A stretch of 64,000 bases of DNA from Gambelia wislizenii (Eukaryota > Chordata > Lepidosauria > Squamata > Crotaphytidae). Positions 20,773 to 32,087 of this stretch are shown one piece after another. A model generated the notes under the pieces. That model saw nothing but the letters and a program-made list of their open reading frames with translations, was not told where the DNA came from and did not search any database. Location: contig JAUMIR010000002.1 of the NCBI GenBank assembly GCA_030847615.1, positions 117,498,309 through 117,562,308 on the forward strand, given 5' to 3'. The position numbers were made by a program, and so were the translations under genes. The number at the start of each line of letters is the position of its first letter. Within the stretch, counting starts at the first letter, position 1.

Positions 20773-22520
20773 CTTTCACCCATGTATGTCAGCTACAGAT
20801 TCTGTCAATTATTAGCTCTCTGTCCTGTAAGATACATGGATATGTGAGATGAATTATTCCCAACTGCTGTTTATGTGTACGTTAAAGCAATCAGTAGCAA
20901 ATAATACTTACACAGTACATGTATTCCACAACATGTGGCCTCAGTTGTGTCAGGTGCGTATTTTATACTCTCGTATTTCAGTTTGCAGGTCATAAATATA
21001 ATTCCTGGGTTAGACATAGTCACACAAAGCAAGATCAAGGCATAAGAGTTGCAGGAATCTGACATGTTCAGAAAGGCTTTGTTCTCCATTATAAAAATGA
21101 TGGCTATATTTCAAAGGTAAGCTGCATAATTTGAAAACTAAGTACTTTTGCCTGTTCATTCCTGCTTTCATTTGCTCTGATCCCATCAATTGCAAGGCTT
21201 TGTGTGTGTATGTGCAAAATAGTAGGAAATAATTTCTGGAGACATTATGAAAACAACAACAACAGGTCACAGCCTGAACTCCACCCCTGGTTTCATTAGT
21301 GCCCAGGTTGGAAATACTCTCAAGAAATGCTTCTCTCTGCAAAAAGAGGTCCCCATATCAATGGCTAGAATAATTTCCAAACTGAATACTTCTGCCTCAG
21401 GCTTCATTTAAGAATGCATTGCTGAATGAGAAGAAAGACCTCTGTCCTCAGAACTGTCCACCCCAGCTCAATATCAAAATCTTTGTGAGAAGCTGTTGCT
21501 TGGATAACACATTAAAGAGTGTTGGCTGCTACATTAAGTGGTTATAGCTTTTCTTCTTGGCCTCTGAGGAATATAATCAATCTTATTTCTTATTGCCTGT
21601 AGTTTTTTTTCTTTGTTAATTTAGATACTGCACATCTGTATTTGCTGATAGTTTCTTAATTGTGGGTCTTGGAATCTTAATGAAGAATGGTCACTGATTG
21701 CTTCTATTTATCATATTTTCCATCTGATCAGAAATGTGAAAAGTGCATATTATTCAGTAGGCTTTATTGGGGGAAGAAACCAAGGTAGAATAAATATAAG
21801 ATACTTTAAGAATTTTTGTATTGTGAGATCTTTGGGGCTCACAGTTATCTGGATTGGATTCTTTTAAGGTTACATTCCGACATCTGCCTATGTGGGAGTA
21901 AACCCCAGTGAACTCAATGGGACTTACTTCTGAGTTGATATGTATAGGTTTATGCTATAAAAGACTATTTGGGACTTGGGGTAACTCACCTCACCCCACA
22001 ATACCTCTCTAGGTAAAATAATGGAATACCTCTTAACCTTGAATTTCGGTAGTTTCTCCTGTGATGTTTGGGGAAAACTGCATTAATCTTCTTTTGTAAT
22101 TCAAATAATCATCATTACTACTTTTAAAGTATTTATAATTTTTTAGGTCATGTACAAATGCCTTGCTTCTCCTGACTTAGTCATTATTAGAGTAGAAGCC
22201 TTCAAATAAATGAGATTTAAGTTGGCCATGATTTGTAGGAGTAGTATGGGCTACAAAATGTTGCAGAATGGAGTGCTGTTGCTCAGGACTCTAGTCATCC
22301 ATCCATGCCTTATTTCAGGGCATACCAGTCTACTCATTTCCCCCTGATTTTCTGCCTATCCAACTGATACCTGCTCCTTCTTAGGCTGTTTGAGGTGTAT
22401 GTGTTCTTATGTAGGTTGTTTTTCCTTTAGATTTCTTTTTTTAAAAACATGTTTCTATTTATGTTTGCGTACTGATAAGTAAGCCCTTGTGACTTTGTCA
22501 CCTTAACAAGGAGATGTGGA
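20773..22520. other. Unannotated stretch
   Basis: AT-rich DNA without identifiable gene or repeat, except ordinary low-complexity runs. Confidence 0.55.
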
Positions 22521-22528
22521 GGGGAGAG

Positions 22529-22549
22529 AGAGAGAGAGAGAGAGAGAGT
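22529..22549. repeat. GA microsatellite
   Basis: About ten GA units in purine-rich surroundings (22500-22630). Confidence 0.85.
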
Positions 22550-22774
22550 AGAAAACATTTAGCCACGAGTTGTGAGGTGAGATGGGGGAGAAGGGAAAGA
22601 CAACAAGAAAAAGAGAAAAATGAAATCAAGAATTTAAAAAGTGACTAAACAGAGCTGGCTGAAGAAGAAATACATTTGTAACATGCTTTTTGCTAAGAAT
22701 GATACAACCCATGTGCATTTCAGACCAGGAAAGGAAACTGGATTGTGACTTCAACAATTTAGGGGTGGGTTATT

Positions 22775-22990
22775 ATGTCTTTTTTTTTAGTGTTTGATAA
22801 AGTCCCTTGTCCTACTCTCTGGGGCAGCAGAGAACAGACTTGTCCTCTGTTCTCTGTGACAATCCTTGAGGTATTTAAAGAGTAAATTATGTCACCCCTC
22901 AGTCTTCTTTCCACTGAGCTGAGCATGCCCAGCTTCTTCAACCTTTCCTCATATGGTTTGTTCCTTTTGCATGTGTAACAGAAGGGACAC
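22775..22990 (-). repeat. Old CR1 3' fragment, minus strand
   Basis: The minus strand encodes PYEERLKKLGMLSSVERRL and a decayed continuation, equivalent to the PYEQRLRELGMFSLE block of the other CR1 copies. More diverged than those, so older. Confidence 0.75.
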
Positions 22991-23647
22991 AGGTGAATGA
23001 AGAAGTTCAGTTTCAAGGTACTTAAGCACCTTGAAAGATAGAAGAAGGGGTGCCCATGTGGTGATTTAACCTCTAGATGTATGATTAGGTGAGAATGCTG
23101 GAGTAGACCATGTTTCCCTTCAAGGCTATATACTGGCTAGTTTAAAGGTACCCTCATAGCGTGGTTGACCAATGTTGGCAACTTCATAATCACGATGGCA
23201 TGTACATTTATTGGGAATACCAATGTTTTGCGTTTTGCAGGAGTCCTTTAAAGTCAATTACCGCAGAGGACATAAAGGCCATGAGGGTCAGTCACAGCGA
23301 ATGTAGACAGCCTAGCGTACAGATGTTAGGATCCTGTTGCTCCTAGCTATGGTGGGATTCTTGCCACCTAGAAAAATGCCAACAGAAATCCAAAATGCAA
23401 ACTACATGTGTACTAAAGGCATGATGGTCAAGCTTTTCAATAACAATTCTCATGTTATCAAGGTTTCTAACTCATTTCAAACAGGTTTCAAATTCTGCTT
23501 AAAAGGGGAATCTCAGAAAATGTAAACCATATGTGCTTCAGTGGTGTATAAATAAAGCTATACCAGGCTATGGGAAACAAGAGAATTCATACTAAGAAGG
23601 ACATAACGAATGATGGGGAGCAAATATCTTCCCTCTCACAAGAGAGA

Positions 23648-23886
23648 GACAGCATGATGTAGTGGTTTGAGCACTGGACTATGACTCTGGAGACCTGGGT
23701 TAGAATCTCTGCTCAGCCATGGAAGCACACTGCGTGATCTTGAGCAAGTCACACACTCTTAGCCTCAGAGGGAGGCAAAGGCAAACCCCTTCTGAATAAA
23801 TCTTGCCAAGAAAACCCTGTGATAGGTTTACCTTAGGGTTGCCATAAGTTGGAAATGACTTGAAGGCACTCAACAACAACAATAAG
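23648..23886 (+). repeat. Sauria-type SINE
   Basis: Head GTAGTGGTTTGAGCACTGGA, B-box-like GGTTAGAATCTC, central GTGATCTTGAGCAAGTCAC and tail GACTTGAAGGCACTCAACAA followed by AAC repeats. Essentially full length. Confidence 0.9.
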
Positions 23887-24778
23887 AACAAACACCCTAA
23901 AGGTGGTTCTTCTGTTCAAGAACATGCAACAGGGACCATTGAGGAGTGTGGAAGAGGACATCAGAATCCTAGTTCTGCTGCCTTATGCCAACCATGCTGT
24001 GAAGAACCACCTTGTACAACTATGTTGCTGAGTTGTGCTTGGATGAATGAGGGTGAAGCAATGCTTAGAAGGACAGAAGGCAGCCAATCCCAGCACAGAA
24101 TGTTGAGATGGGAGGGAGGGGCCTCTGTGAGTGAGAGAGTCTGTGAGAATGACAGCTGAGAGTTGACTGTTGAGACAGTCAGTTGGATGAGTTAGTTGTG
24201 AGAGTCAGTGGGGAGTGAATGTATACTGGGTGTATGACTTGAGTGAAGGCAAGGTCTCACATCAGTTGGTTAAAATATTATTATATTGTTAACACCAAAG
24301 AGTGGAATTTGTTAACATTTAGTTATAATAAATAACCCAAACTTGTTTGTTAAATTGTTAACACTGCTTCAGATTGGCTTTATTCTTCCTTGGATAAGGG
24401 ATGGTTATGCTTACCATCACAGAAACCACTATTATCCAGCCTTATCCATGATAAGGTCACCTAGAGGCCCAGGACCCAAGCCCAGAAAGGGATTTTAAGG
24501 TGGGAGTCCCTAGGGCAGGGTGTGAGTGACAGGCAGCCAGGGCTAGAATTGTGGGGCCAGCCTGGTGAGGCCAACATCACACACAGTTTGTAAGAAGCAA
24601 GGTGACCCATGCATGAAAACTTCAAAATAAAATTTCTCCCATAGTTTTGACCATTTTGCTAATGGGCACAGACCCATCTAATACCATGGGACTCCTTGCC
24701 TTTCATTTTAATTCTTTCAGAATTTTGCTATCTGATCATTAACAAATGCTTCCTTCCCCTTTTCCCCCAATGAATGTA

Positions 24779-25024
24779 CAGTTGTCCCTTCATATTCGCT
24801 GGCGTTTGGTTCCAGGACCCCTCGTGGATACCAAAATCCATGAATACTCAAGTCCCATTATATGCAATGGCATAGCAAAATGATGTCCTTTATATAAGAT
24901 GGCAAAATCAAGGTTTGCTTTTTGGATTAATATTTTTTAAAGAATATTTTCAAGCTGTGATTACTTAAATCTGTGAATACTTAAATCCGTGGATACCAAA
25001 TCCATGGTTACGGAGGGACAAATG
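24779..25024. mobile_element. Tigger-like MITE, copy 2
   Basis: TA-flanked (24777-24778, 25025-25026). Termini CAGTTGTCCCTTCATATTCG and inverted CATTTGTCCCTCCGTAACCA. Interior GTGGATACCAAAATCC and CCTTTATATAAGATGG as in copies 16502 and 61199. Confidence 0.9.
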
Positions 25025-25026
25025 TA

Positions 25027-26300
25027 AATCTAAAATTGCCTCTTTGTGATGCTAAACTATACAAACAAACACAATCTGACTGGGAGGCAGAAAAATTGAG
25101 TTTCAGACTAACCAAGCAGACCCCCAGATGATACCAGGTGACAGGTCCATTGATCTAAATTCTGAGTCTTCCTCTGTCAGAGACTGTAGCTTTAAGACAA
25201 TTACACAGCAGCACTCAGGTTGTGGTAAATAAATGAAATGTCATTTTCCCCTCCACCTCTCAGCCTACATTGTACTATAACCAGGATTTGACAGGTTTCA
25301 TGAAGTCACGTAGCCCTTGGAATTTGCATCTTATTCCCTGAAAGATTTATGCCTAGGGAAAATAGATGATAATGCAGGAACCCATGTTTGGATTGGTGAA
25401 GCAGATAATCTAAGATTAATTTCATCTGACAATTAGAAAAAGCAACCATACACTTCCATTGTCAAACTGTGTGCAGTGCAAGTAGCTCTGAGCTACATCA
25501 AGGAAGCAACTGAATGCCTTTGCTGCTATCTGCATGCACTTCTGGGTGAATATCTACATCCATGAAGTTATGGAATGAACAAATAAGGGGAGTGTGGTCC
25601 TCTTAGTTCCCCCAGGCAATTTAGTGGCATTTGATACCATCAACCATGGTTTCTTTGTGGGTCACTGAGGTGGAGCAGGACTGGGGTCCTCGTGGGGTCT
25701 GTAGTGTTAGAGTGACTCTCATTTTTCTTTGAGGACATGCCCAAAAGATGGTATTAGGAGGCTCCCTTTGGCCATTACCCTTTGAGGTACCTCAAAATTA
25801 TATCTTTCCCCAAATGTTTCAGAGTATCTGCATGAAGCTACTGGGGAGGTCATCAGTGGAGGAATGGCCATTGGTATGAAGACATCCCATAGATTGTTCC
25901 AGAGTCCCTGAATAGGTATATGGGAGCAGTTTGGGGATGGGTGATGGCAAAATAGCCAATAATTAACTGAGATGACATGGATGCCAATTTGGATGGGAGT
26001 GTCAGGCCTCTGTTGGATGGGACTGCATTCCTATAGAAGGATGTGCAGATTAGCACAGTGGTACATTTTATTAACTGCTGCTGTTTGCTCAGCTGCACCC
26101 CATCTGGAGAAAGTGGAACTTGCTACAGACTAGTTGACAGTATTGCATTCAGCATGGAGCTCTTGTTTTGGTTTAGAGGCTTTTGCTGGTGAAGAGTACA
26201 CATGCCAGGTTGTTCTCAGGGCTAGGTAATCAAACCATGCATTCTGTATTACCTCCACTGTTGCCTATGCTTTTCCAGCCCAAAAGTGAAGTGGTGATGA
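25027..26300. other. Unannotated stretch
   Basis: No gene seen. A short TTTGATACCATCAACCATGG at 25630 resembles an L2 RT motif (FDTINH) and may be a tiny LINE remnant (roughly 25590-25790), too short to annotate firmly. Confidence 0.45.
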
Positions 26301-26310
26301 TACCCTAGGG

Positions 26311-26659
26311 CAGTGGTTCTTAACCTGTGGTCCGGGGACCCCCAGGGGGCTGCAATGTCCTCACAGGCAGTCCACAAAGGCTTGAAGGCTGCTCAGCCCA
26401 CCTCCTCCCCTCAGTGGAGCCGACATGTGACAGGAGCCAAGGTAAAGGCTGGCTGGCTGGGCCTGCACATTGCCATTCAATCTTCTCCAGCCACAAACTT
26501 GCAGGAAGCAGGGGGGGGAAATCTTCCCTCCCCTTGTAGTGATTATTTTATGATGTGTTGTTTTTGTTGCTTTAAATCTTGAGTTAAGTCTTGGGGGGCC
26601 GGCAGCAACAAAAAAATATTTAAAGGGGGTCCATGTAAAGAAAAGGCTAAAAGCTACTG
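26311..26659. mobile_element. hAT/Charlie-like MITE
   Basis: Left end CAGTGGTTCTTAACCTGTGG; right end, inverted, CAGTAGCTTTTAGCC. The outermost 15 bases agree at about 11 positions. The 8-bp flanks (CCCTAGGG, ACCTAAGT) are only partly alike, as expected of an old copy. No transposase. Confidence 0.6.
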
Positions 26660-26894
26660 ACCTAAGTAGTTGAGCCTTCCCAGGAATTATGAACCAGAAA
26701 TGTACTAAATGATCAAGCACTAAGAAATATTAAAGAAACATATTCAGGGGTAGCTGTGGTGGCCCTGCAGGAAAATACAACAAAATCCCAAATCCACAAA
26801 GCAGTGATACCCTTGTTGGGTCAACTGAAATGCACAAAATACCTCATGTCAGCTTTTGAAGCTTCACTGGCTTCATCAGGCAAAGTTGTCAAAA

Positions 26895-26896
<2 letters not shown>

Positions 26897-26932
<36 letters not shown>
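26897..26932. repeat. GT microsatellite
   Basis: About 17 GT units at the edge of the minus-strand SINE piece. Confidence 0.95.
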
Positions 26933-26936
<4 letters not shown>

Positions 26937-26938
26937 AT

Positions 26939-27050
26939 ATGTGTACCCTCAAGTCACCTATTGATTTATGGTGACTCCATGAATTTCATAAGGTTTTCTA
27001 AGGCAAAGAATACTCAGATGTGGTTTTGCCACTTTCTTCCTCTGAAATCA
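26939..27050 (-). repeat. Truncated Sauria-type SINE, minus strand
   Basis: GTGTACCCTCAAGTCACCTA, then GGTTTTCTAAGGCAAAGAAT and TTTGCCACTTTCTTCCTCTG are the reverse complement of the SINE tail and middle. The tRNA head is missing. Confidence 0.7.
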
Positions 27051-27448
27051 TACAGGAGATGAAAAGTGATGATGTTAGAGTCACAGGTCTACATTCTGTC
27101 TCAAATGTTACTCTTTTGTCAGTTAAGTTGATTTGGAGGGATCTCAACGCAGGCAGAGGCCACTCCCCTTTTTGGCCACGTGAGGACTGGGGACAAAGTG
27201 CAGAAAAGACAGGTAATAAAATTTCAACTCCATTAGCAAGAGAAAAGTAACTTCTCTTGAGATCCAGCTGTCCCTGGCCTATGCGAAGCTAACTGCCCCT
27301 TTCTTGGGCACAGAACATTGAATTTCTGAAGGAGTTTCTGTACTGTTACATCTAGAAAAACTTTTAGGTACTGTCTAGGTAAAACCTTGCCAATTCTAGT
27401 CCAATGAAAGAGTTTTACCTTTGTTGGAGCTAGAAAACCTCAAACCCA

Positions 27449-27836
27449 AGAAACATATTCAGGGGTAGCCATGTTGTCCCTGTAGCAAAATATAACAAAA
27501 TCCAAAATCCACAAAGCAACAATACTGTTATTTGGCCAACTCCAAAGCATAAAATACATCATGCAAGTTTTCACTGGCTTCTTCATGAAGCAAAGATGTT
27601 AAAAATCATCCAGGAGAAGAAGCAGTGGCAACACTAGTAGGATGCGGAGAAGTTGACCGCACCAGGTGACACCAGTGGGTAGGGGTGACACCAGCCTTAG
27701 TGACACCACAAAGAAGAAAGGTTAGAGTCACCGGCCTACATTTTGTCTCAAATGTTACTTAGTTGTCAGTTAAGATGGTTTGGAGGAATCTCAGTGTGGG
27801 CAGAGACCACTTCTCTCCATGGCCATGTGAGGATAT
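27449..27836. repeat. Dispersed repeat X, copy 2
   Basis: Shares its start, middle and end blocks with 26728-27200 but has a different interruption at about 27620-27715 (three GTGACACCA units). Confidence 0.65.
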
Positions 27837-28154
27837 TAAGACAGCAATTGTCTTAATATCAAGACAATATGAATATTACTATTAATTGTATTAATTAATA
27901 TTAAGACAGTGATTGTCACTGAGCCCTCCCAGGAATTATAAAGGCTGCCTGCAAAATGTCCTCTGCAAACTTATCTTGGGAGTAAGCTACACTAAACACA
28001 TAGAAAACACCAGCACTTTGTGTGAGTGTGAGTCTCAGTATTTAAGGATGTTTCAGTGATAATGGATGGAGAAAAGTAATTTGCCCTTCCTCTGCAAGTA
28101 TCTGTAAGTAGAAAAAACTAATAACAACATGCCTGTCAATATTTCCTGCATGGC

Positions 28155-28228
28155 AGGGGGTTGGACTGGATGGCCCTCGTGGTCTCTTCCAACTCTGCAA
28201 TTCTATGATTCTATGATTCTATGATTAA
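28155..28228 (+). repeat. CR1 3' end fragment
   Basis: GCATGGCAGGGGGTTGGACT, TGGCCCTCGTGGTCTCTTCC and three ATTCTATG units. Terminal ~75 bp only. Confidence 0.9.
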
Positions 28229-28532
28229 TATGAAGCTCCATCTCCAAAACAGTTTGGGGGGCCCTGGTTGGTATTAGGTAATCTGAAGGACCACTTCACC
28301 TGTGTAAATGTGCCCAGCACCCTAAGTTTGACCACAGAAGTCCAGCTCATGTACCATATTGGTGGACAACCCCAAGGAACAGGGCCTGGAGGTAGCATGA
28401 ATAGAGGCCAAGCATCTGTTGCTGGCTCATGTGGCTTTTTCTCCCCTGGAAGTTGGTGATGGGATGGTGCTTTCTGGGGTCATTCTGGGATTGATTCCAG
28501 ACCTTTCCCAATCTTATTATAAAACAAATATC

Positions 28533-29791
28533 TGAGGGCTTGTCTATATGAGGGAAAAATGTGAATTGATACGTACTCATGCAAATTTAAAGCAGAATTC
28601 TCTTGTCCTAATGGTTTGGCAAAATCGCAGGCATGTGAAGCTACCTGCTTTTGCTGTCCCAACAGGCATGCCTGCAATTCAAAATGGTGGCCACAATTCG
28701 TGGTTTTATTTTTGCCAGTTGCCGCTGCTGAACAATATTTTTTTTTAAGAAAGGCATATCGAAGGTGCAAAGGTGTGATAGTGTGCTATTCAGCCCAAAT
28801 AAGTAAAAGAAAAGAAAAGAAAAAGGATGTTTCATCATATGATTGCTCACTCGCTAAAGGGGAAATCCAAGATGGCGCTTCTGGGATGTTTGCCTTCTAA
28901 GCAAGCTCCACACCCTGCTCCTGTCCAACCAATCAGCTTTCTACTTTCACTTTTCTGGAGTATGTGAATACAGCTGTCCCTCCACATTCACGGGGGTTAG
29001 GGGCGCAAGAACCCCGCAAATGTGGAAAAAACACAAATAAAATAACCTCCCCCTGCCCTCCTGCACCCCCCTGCCCTTACAAAGTGGTGATGGGGCTTTT
29101 GAAGTCACTTCTCAACTACCACCCCCAACCTCCCAAAGCTGCTCTCCACTCCAAACACAGCCAAGCCCAGGGAGAGCGGGGAGTTCAGGTCTAAAGCACC
29201 CACCTCCCTGCTCTCTCTGGGTTTGGCTCTCCAGTTCAAACGGAGACAAGCCCCAGGAAAGTGGGGAGGGGGGCACTTTAGACCCGATCTCCCCACTCTC
29301 CCTGGGCTTGGCTCTGTTTGGAGTGGGGAGCCAACCCCCAAGAGAGCAGGGAGAATGGGTCTAAAGTGCCCACCTCCTTGCGTTCTCTGGGCTTGGCTTT
29401 CCATTTCAAATGGAGACAAGCCCCAGGAGAGCACGGAGGGGGCGCCTTGGCTCCCCACTCCAAACAATGCCAACCCCCCTGAGGTGGATAGAGTTTCCTC
29501 CTGGGGAGGGGGGGAGAAGGAGGAGAAACCATGAATACTCAAAACCATGAAAGTCAAAGCCGCAAATGTGGACGGACGACTGTAAATGTGATTGCCTGTC
29601 CTAATGATCGCTAGTGCACATTCTCCATGGAGTTTAAAAAAAATTGGGGAAGGGCTGTTCCCTCAGGGTTTATGGTAGATTTGGACCCCCTCCTTCTGAA
29701 TACAGTGTAATTATGTGGGATCGCTTTAGGACAGGTAGGATTCTAAGCAAATTCTAAGAGAATTGTTTTCATCGTTTAGACAGACCCTGAG
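28533..29791. mobile_element. hAT-like non-autonomous transposon, copy 2, split by a Tigger-like MITE
   Basis: Left end GAGGGCTTGTCTATATGAGG, right end inverted CTCAGGGTCTGTCTAAACG. The interior matches 9858-10402 on both sides of the MITE at 28971-29582. Without the MITE it is about 650 bp. Confidence 0.65.
28971..29582. mobile_element. Tigger-like MITE, GC-rich long form, copy 3
   Basis: TA on both sides (28969-28970, 29583-29584). Left terminus CAGCTGTCCCTCCACATTCA, right inverted CAGTCGTCCGTCCACATTTG. The inside holds three or four imperfect ~110-bp units alternately in both orientations, each with GGGCTTGGCT and AGTGGGGAG-type blocks. Long frames on both strands are by-products of these units. 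Confidence 0.85.
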
Positions 29792-29792
29792 G

Positions 29793-30179
29793 TTTTTTTA
29801 AAAAAAAAATGAAAAAGAGATATAAAAATGCTCCCAAACAAACAAGCAAACTTGCTTTCTGGTTGAGATCCTGTTGACTGGGGAGATACTATGTTGGTGT
29901 AGGTAGTGGCAGTGGTGTCATAGGAGGTGGAGCAGAGGCAGGTGTAAAATGGCTATGGGTGATGTGATGACTGGAGGACAGCAGTGAAAGCCAATGAAAT
30001 CTTTCTCCGAAGAGAAAGCTACTCTACCAGCTGCCAAAAAGTGGGGGAGCCAACAGGGCAGCTTTCTCTGGCAATGGGGACAGACTTCTCATGCCCCTGC
30101 GACATGCCTTACACAGGTGTAATGGGCCTTGCCACTGCATAAGATATCCTCAAGATTCAGGCTTCTGCATCCTCACCGA
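29793..30179. other. Unannotated stretch
   Basis: Nothing recognisable. Confidence 0.5.
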
Positions 30180-30724
30180 ACTTCCATATTAAGGATTTTA
30201 AAAGAGGTGGTCGTGTCATAATGACGTCCAATGAACACGAAAGGGCACCCGTTTCACATGACATCGTGATTTCACAATTTTGTATTATCAATAAGGCATT
30301 CTTTTTTTATTGACAGACCAAGCTGTCAATAGATCTGCTGTGACATTTTTTTGGGTGGAATTGTGAGTGTGTGAAACTGTGCCCTGTTCTGCTGGTGCAA
30401 TTCTAGCATCAATGGGCAGTCCCTGCCAGAACACTTCCGGGAGACAATGTGAAAACTAGGAACGAGATGCTGTTTTTATGAACCTCCCTGCTTTACTTGG
30501 AAGTTTTAAAGTGTGATTCTGTGCTTATGTGTTCATTTCATTTTTTCATTTTTGTGTTTTTACACTTTTAAGCATGCTTGCATCTTCTCATGAGAACTGC
30601 GAAGTTCACACACCTTGGGGAACATGGAAGTATGGGGCTCCCTTTTCATGCTATTGCAGCAACATTTGATAAAAAGGGTTATTTTTGCGTGCACACTAAT
30701 GGTTTAAAATATGCTGGCAAAGAA

Positions 30725-31055
30725 GCCGGCTGCCAGACTTACCTGGCAAGGCCGCATTTGCGGCCGGTGTCGCCCCCGCTCCCGAGCCGCCGCGTGGCGG
30801 CACGGGCGCCGCCATGTTGCCCCTTCTCCGGCCGGCCTGGGCAGCCTAGAAAGAGGATCCTAGGCCAGCCAATCAGGTCAGGGCTGCCCTCACCTGATTG
30901 GCTGGATAGCCGCCCACGGGGCCAATCAGGGTCCGCGCTCAGCGCGGCCTCTGATTGGCCGGGGGGCGGGGCTAGCCCTCTTCTGGGTCCGCCGGCCGGG
31001 TATTTATTCCCGGCCGGCTCCCCGGCTCAGGCAGTTGGCTCTGTTGAGCCGAAGA
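30725..31055 (+). repeat. Ngaro terminal repeat A1
   Basis: 331 bp, GCCGGCTGCCAGACTTACCT to TTGAGCCGAAGA, same length as A2. Very GC-rich with many intact CpGs. Confidence 0.93.
30865..31020 (+). promoter_or_regulatory. Promoter-like region of the Ngaro element in A1
   Basis: CCAGCCAATCAGGT (30865-30878) and its inverse ACCTGATTGGCTGG (30892-30905) form a perfect 14-bp inverted pair with CCAAT boxes. A second pair GGCCAATCAG / CTGATTGGCC flanks a GCGCTCAGCGC hairpin. Then come GGGGCGGGGC (GC box) and TATTTATT (31001-31008) framed by CCGGCCGGG and CCCGGCCGG. I infer an RNA polymerase II core promoter; A2 carries the same set. Confidence 0.6.
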
Positions 31056-32087
31056 GGACGGAGCTCTCCGGGGAGCTCCAGAAGAGGAGAAGAGGCCCAG
31101 AAGAGCCCCAGAAGAGCCCCAGAAGAGCCGAGGCCACCGGGGAGAGCTGACCGGTTGGCCTCGGCGCGGACAGAAGAGGGGCGGCAGCAGGGCCAGAAGC
31201 CGCCGAAGAAGCCGCCGAAGAGGAGCCGAGGCCGACGGGGGAGCTGACCGGCTGGCCTCGGTCCGAAGAGGGAGAGCGCGGCGGCAGCGGCGGTGAGGCC
31301 AGGAGGCCGAAGAAGGCGGCAGCAAGGCCGGACAAGCACCGGCAGCGCCGACAGCGGCAGGGCCGAGGGACGGCGCTGCTGCAGCAGCGGGGCCGGTAAG
31401 GGCTGCTTGCTAGCTCCGGGGCTTCAGGCCCAGGGGCAGCGGCAGGTCCTTGCCCGTGGACGGGCCCCTGATCAGCGATCCGGGTGCCCGCGGAGGCGGA
31501 GCCCGGCATCAGGAGCGCGCTCGGGGACGGGCGTGGGCCCTGACCCAACCAACCCCAGCGGGCGGGGGCCACTGGGGGAGGAGTTGTCCGGGTGCCCGTG
31601 GGGGCGGAGCCCGGCAACCAGAGCGGCAGGGGACGGGCTTGGGGCCCTGACCCGGCTAGCCCCAGTGGGTGGAGCCGCTGGAGGGGGTAAGCCCAGGGGT
31701 GCCCGCGGGGGCGGAGCCTGGCTACCAGGGCGTTCGGGGAGACGGGCTAGAGGACGCTAGCCCGGCCAGACCCAGTAGGCAGCGGGCCACTGGGGGGAGG
31801 ACTTCAAGTCCACAAATGCAGCTATACGGAGCTGTGCGGGCGGACAAGCCAGGAACAGAGCACCCCAAGTAGGGGGGCTATTACGGGGACCACCCCGGGG
31901 AGCGGACAAGCCGAGAGTGGCCATTTGGGGCGGACAAGCCAGGAGGAGGCAACCTCAGCCTTGGGGGTGCCTACAGGGCGGACAAGCCAGATAGATCCAC
32001 AGCACTGAGTACCACAAGCCATCCCTGGGCCAGTTATGTCAGAGCTGAAATCACTACCACTACCCCCATCCCTCCCTCACTCACAGT
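31056..32087 (+). other. GC-rich leader of the Ngaro element with internal repeats
   Basis: It begins with repeated AGAAGAGCCCC and GCCGAAGAAGCC units (31075-31300). Then three ~110-bp units carry GTGCCCGCGGGGGCGGAGCC-like blocks (31485, 31593, 31700). It ends with four GCGGACAAGCC copies at 31840, 31902, 31930 and 31978. Frames of 100-200 codons exist on both strands but none shows a domain, so I do not call a protein. The gag ATG follows at 32088. Confidence 0.7.

Larger units (their letters stand above)
26728..27200. repeat. Dispersed repeat X, copy 1, with simple repeat and SINE inside
   Basis: AGAAACATATTCAGGGGTAG, then a CAAAATCCCAAATCCACAAA block and GGCTTCATCAGG, later AGAGTCACAGGTCTACATTC and TGTCAGTTAAGTTGATTTGG. 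The same blocks in the same order occur at 27449-27836. A GT repeat and a minus-strand SINE piece interrupt this copy at about 26897-27050. Family unknown to me. Confidence 0.65.

Noticed and set aside
29105..29557. 150-codon minus-strand frame
   Set aside because: It is inside a Tigger-like MITE made of inverted GC-rich units; the peptide is just the repeat unit several times.
30578..31150. 190-codon frame over the left end of the Ngaro element
   Set aside because: It runs across the host repeat/A1 boundary and partly recurs in A2, so it is repeat sequence read by chance.
31027..31617. 196-codon minus-strand and 155-codon plus-strand frames in the Ngaro leader
   Set aside because: Proline/arginine/glycine-rich translations of GC-rich tandem repeats, on both strands; no recognisable domain.
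31485..31990. CRISPR-like regular repeats in the Ngaro leader
   Set aside because: Repeat units and spacers vary in length, the DNA is eukaryotic retrotransposon leader, and no cas gene is present.
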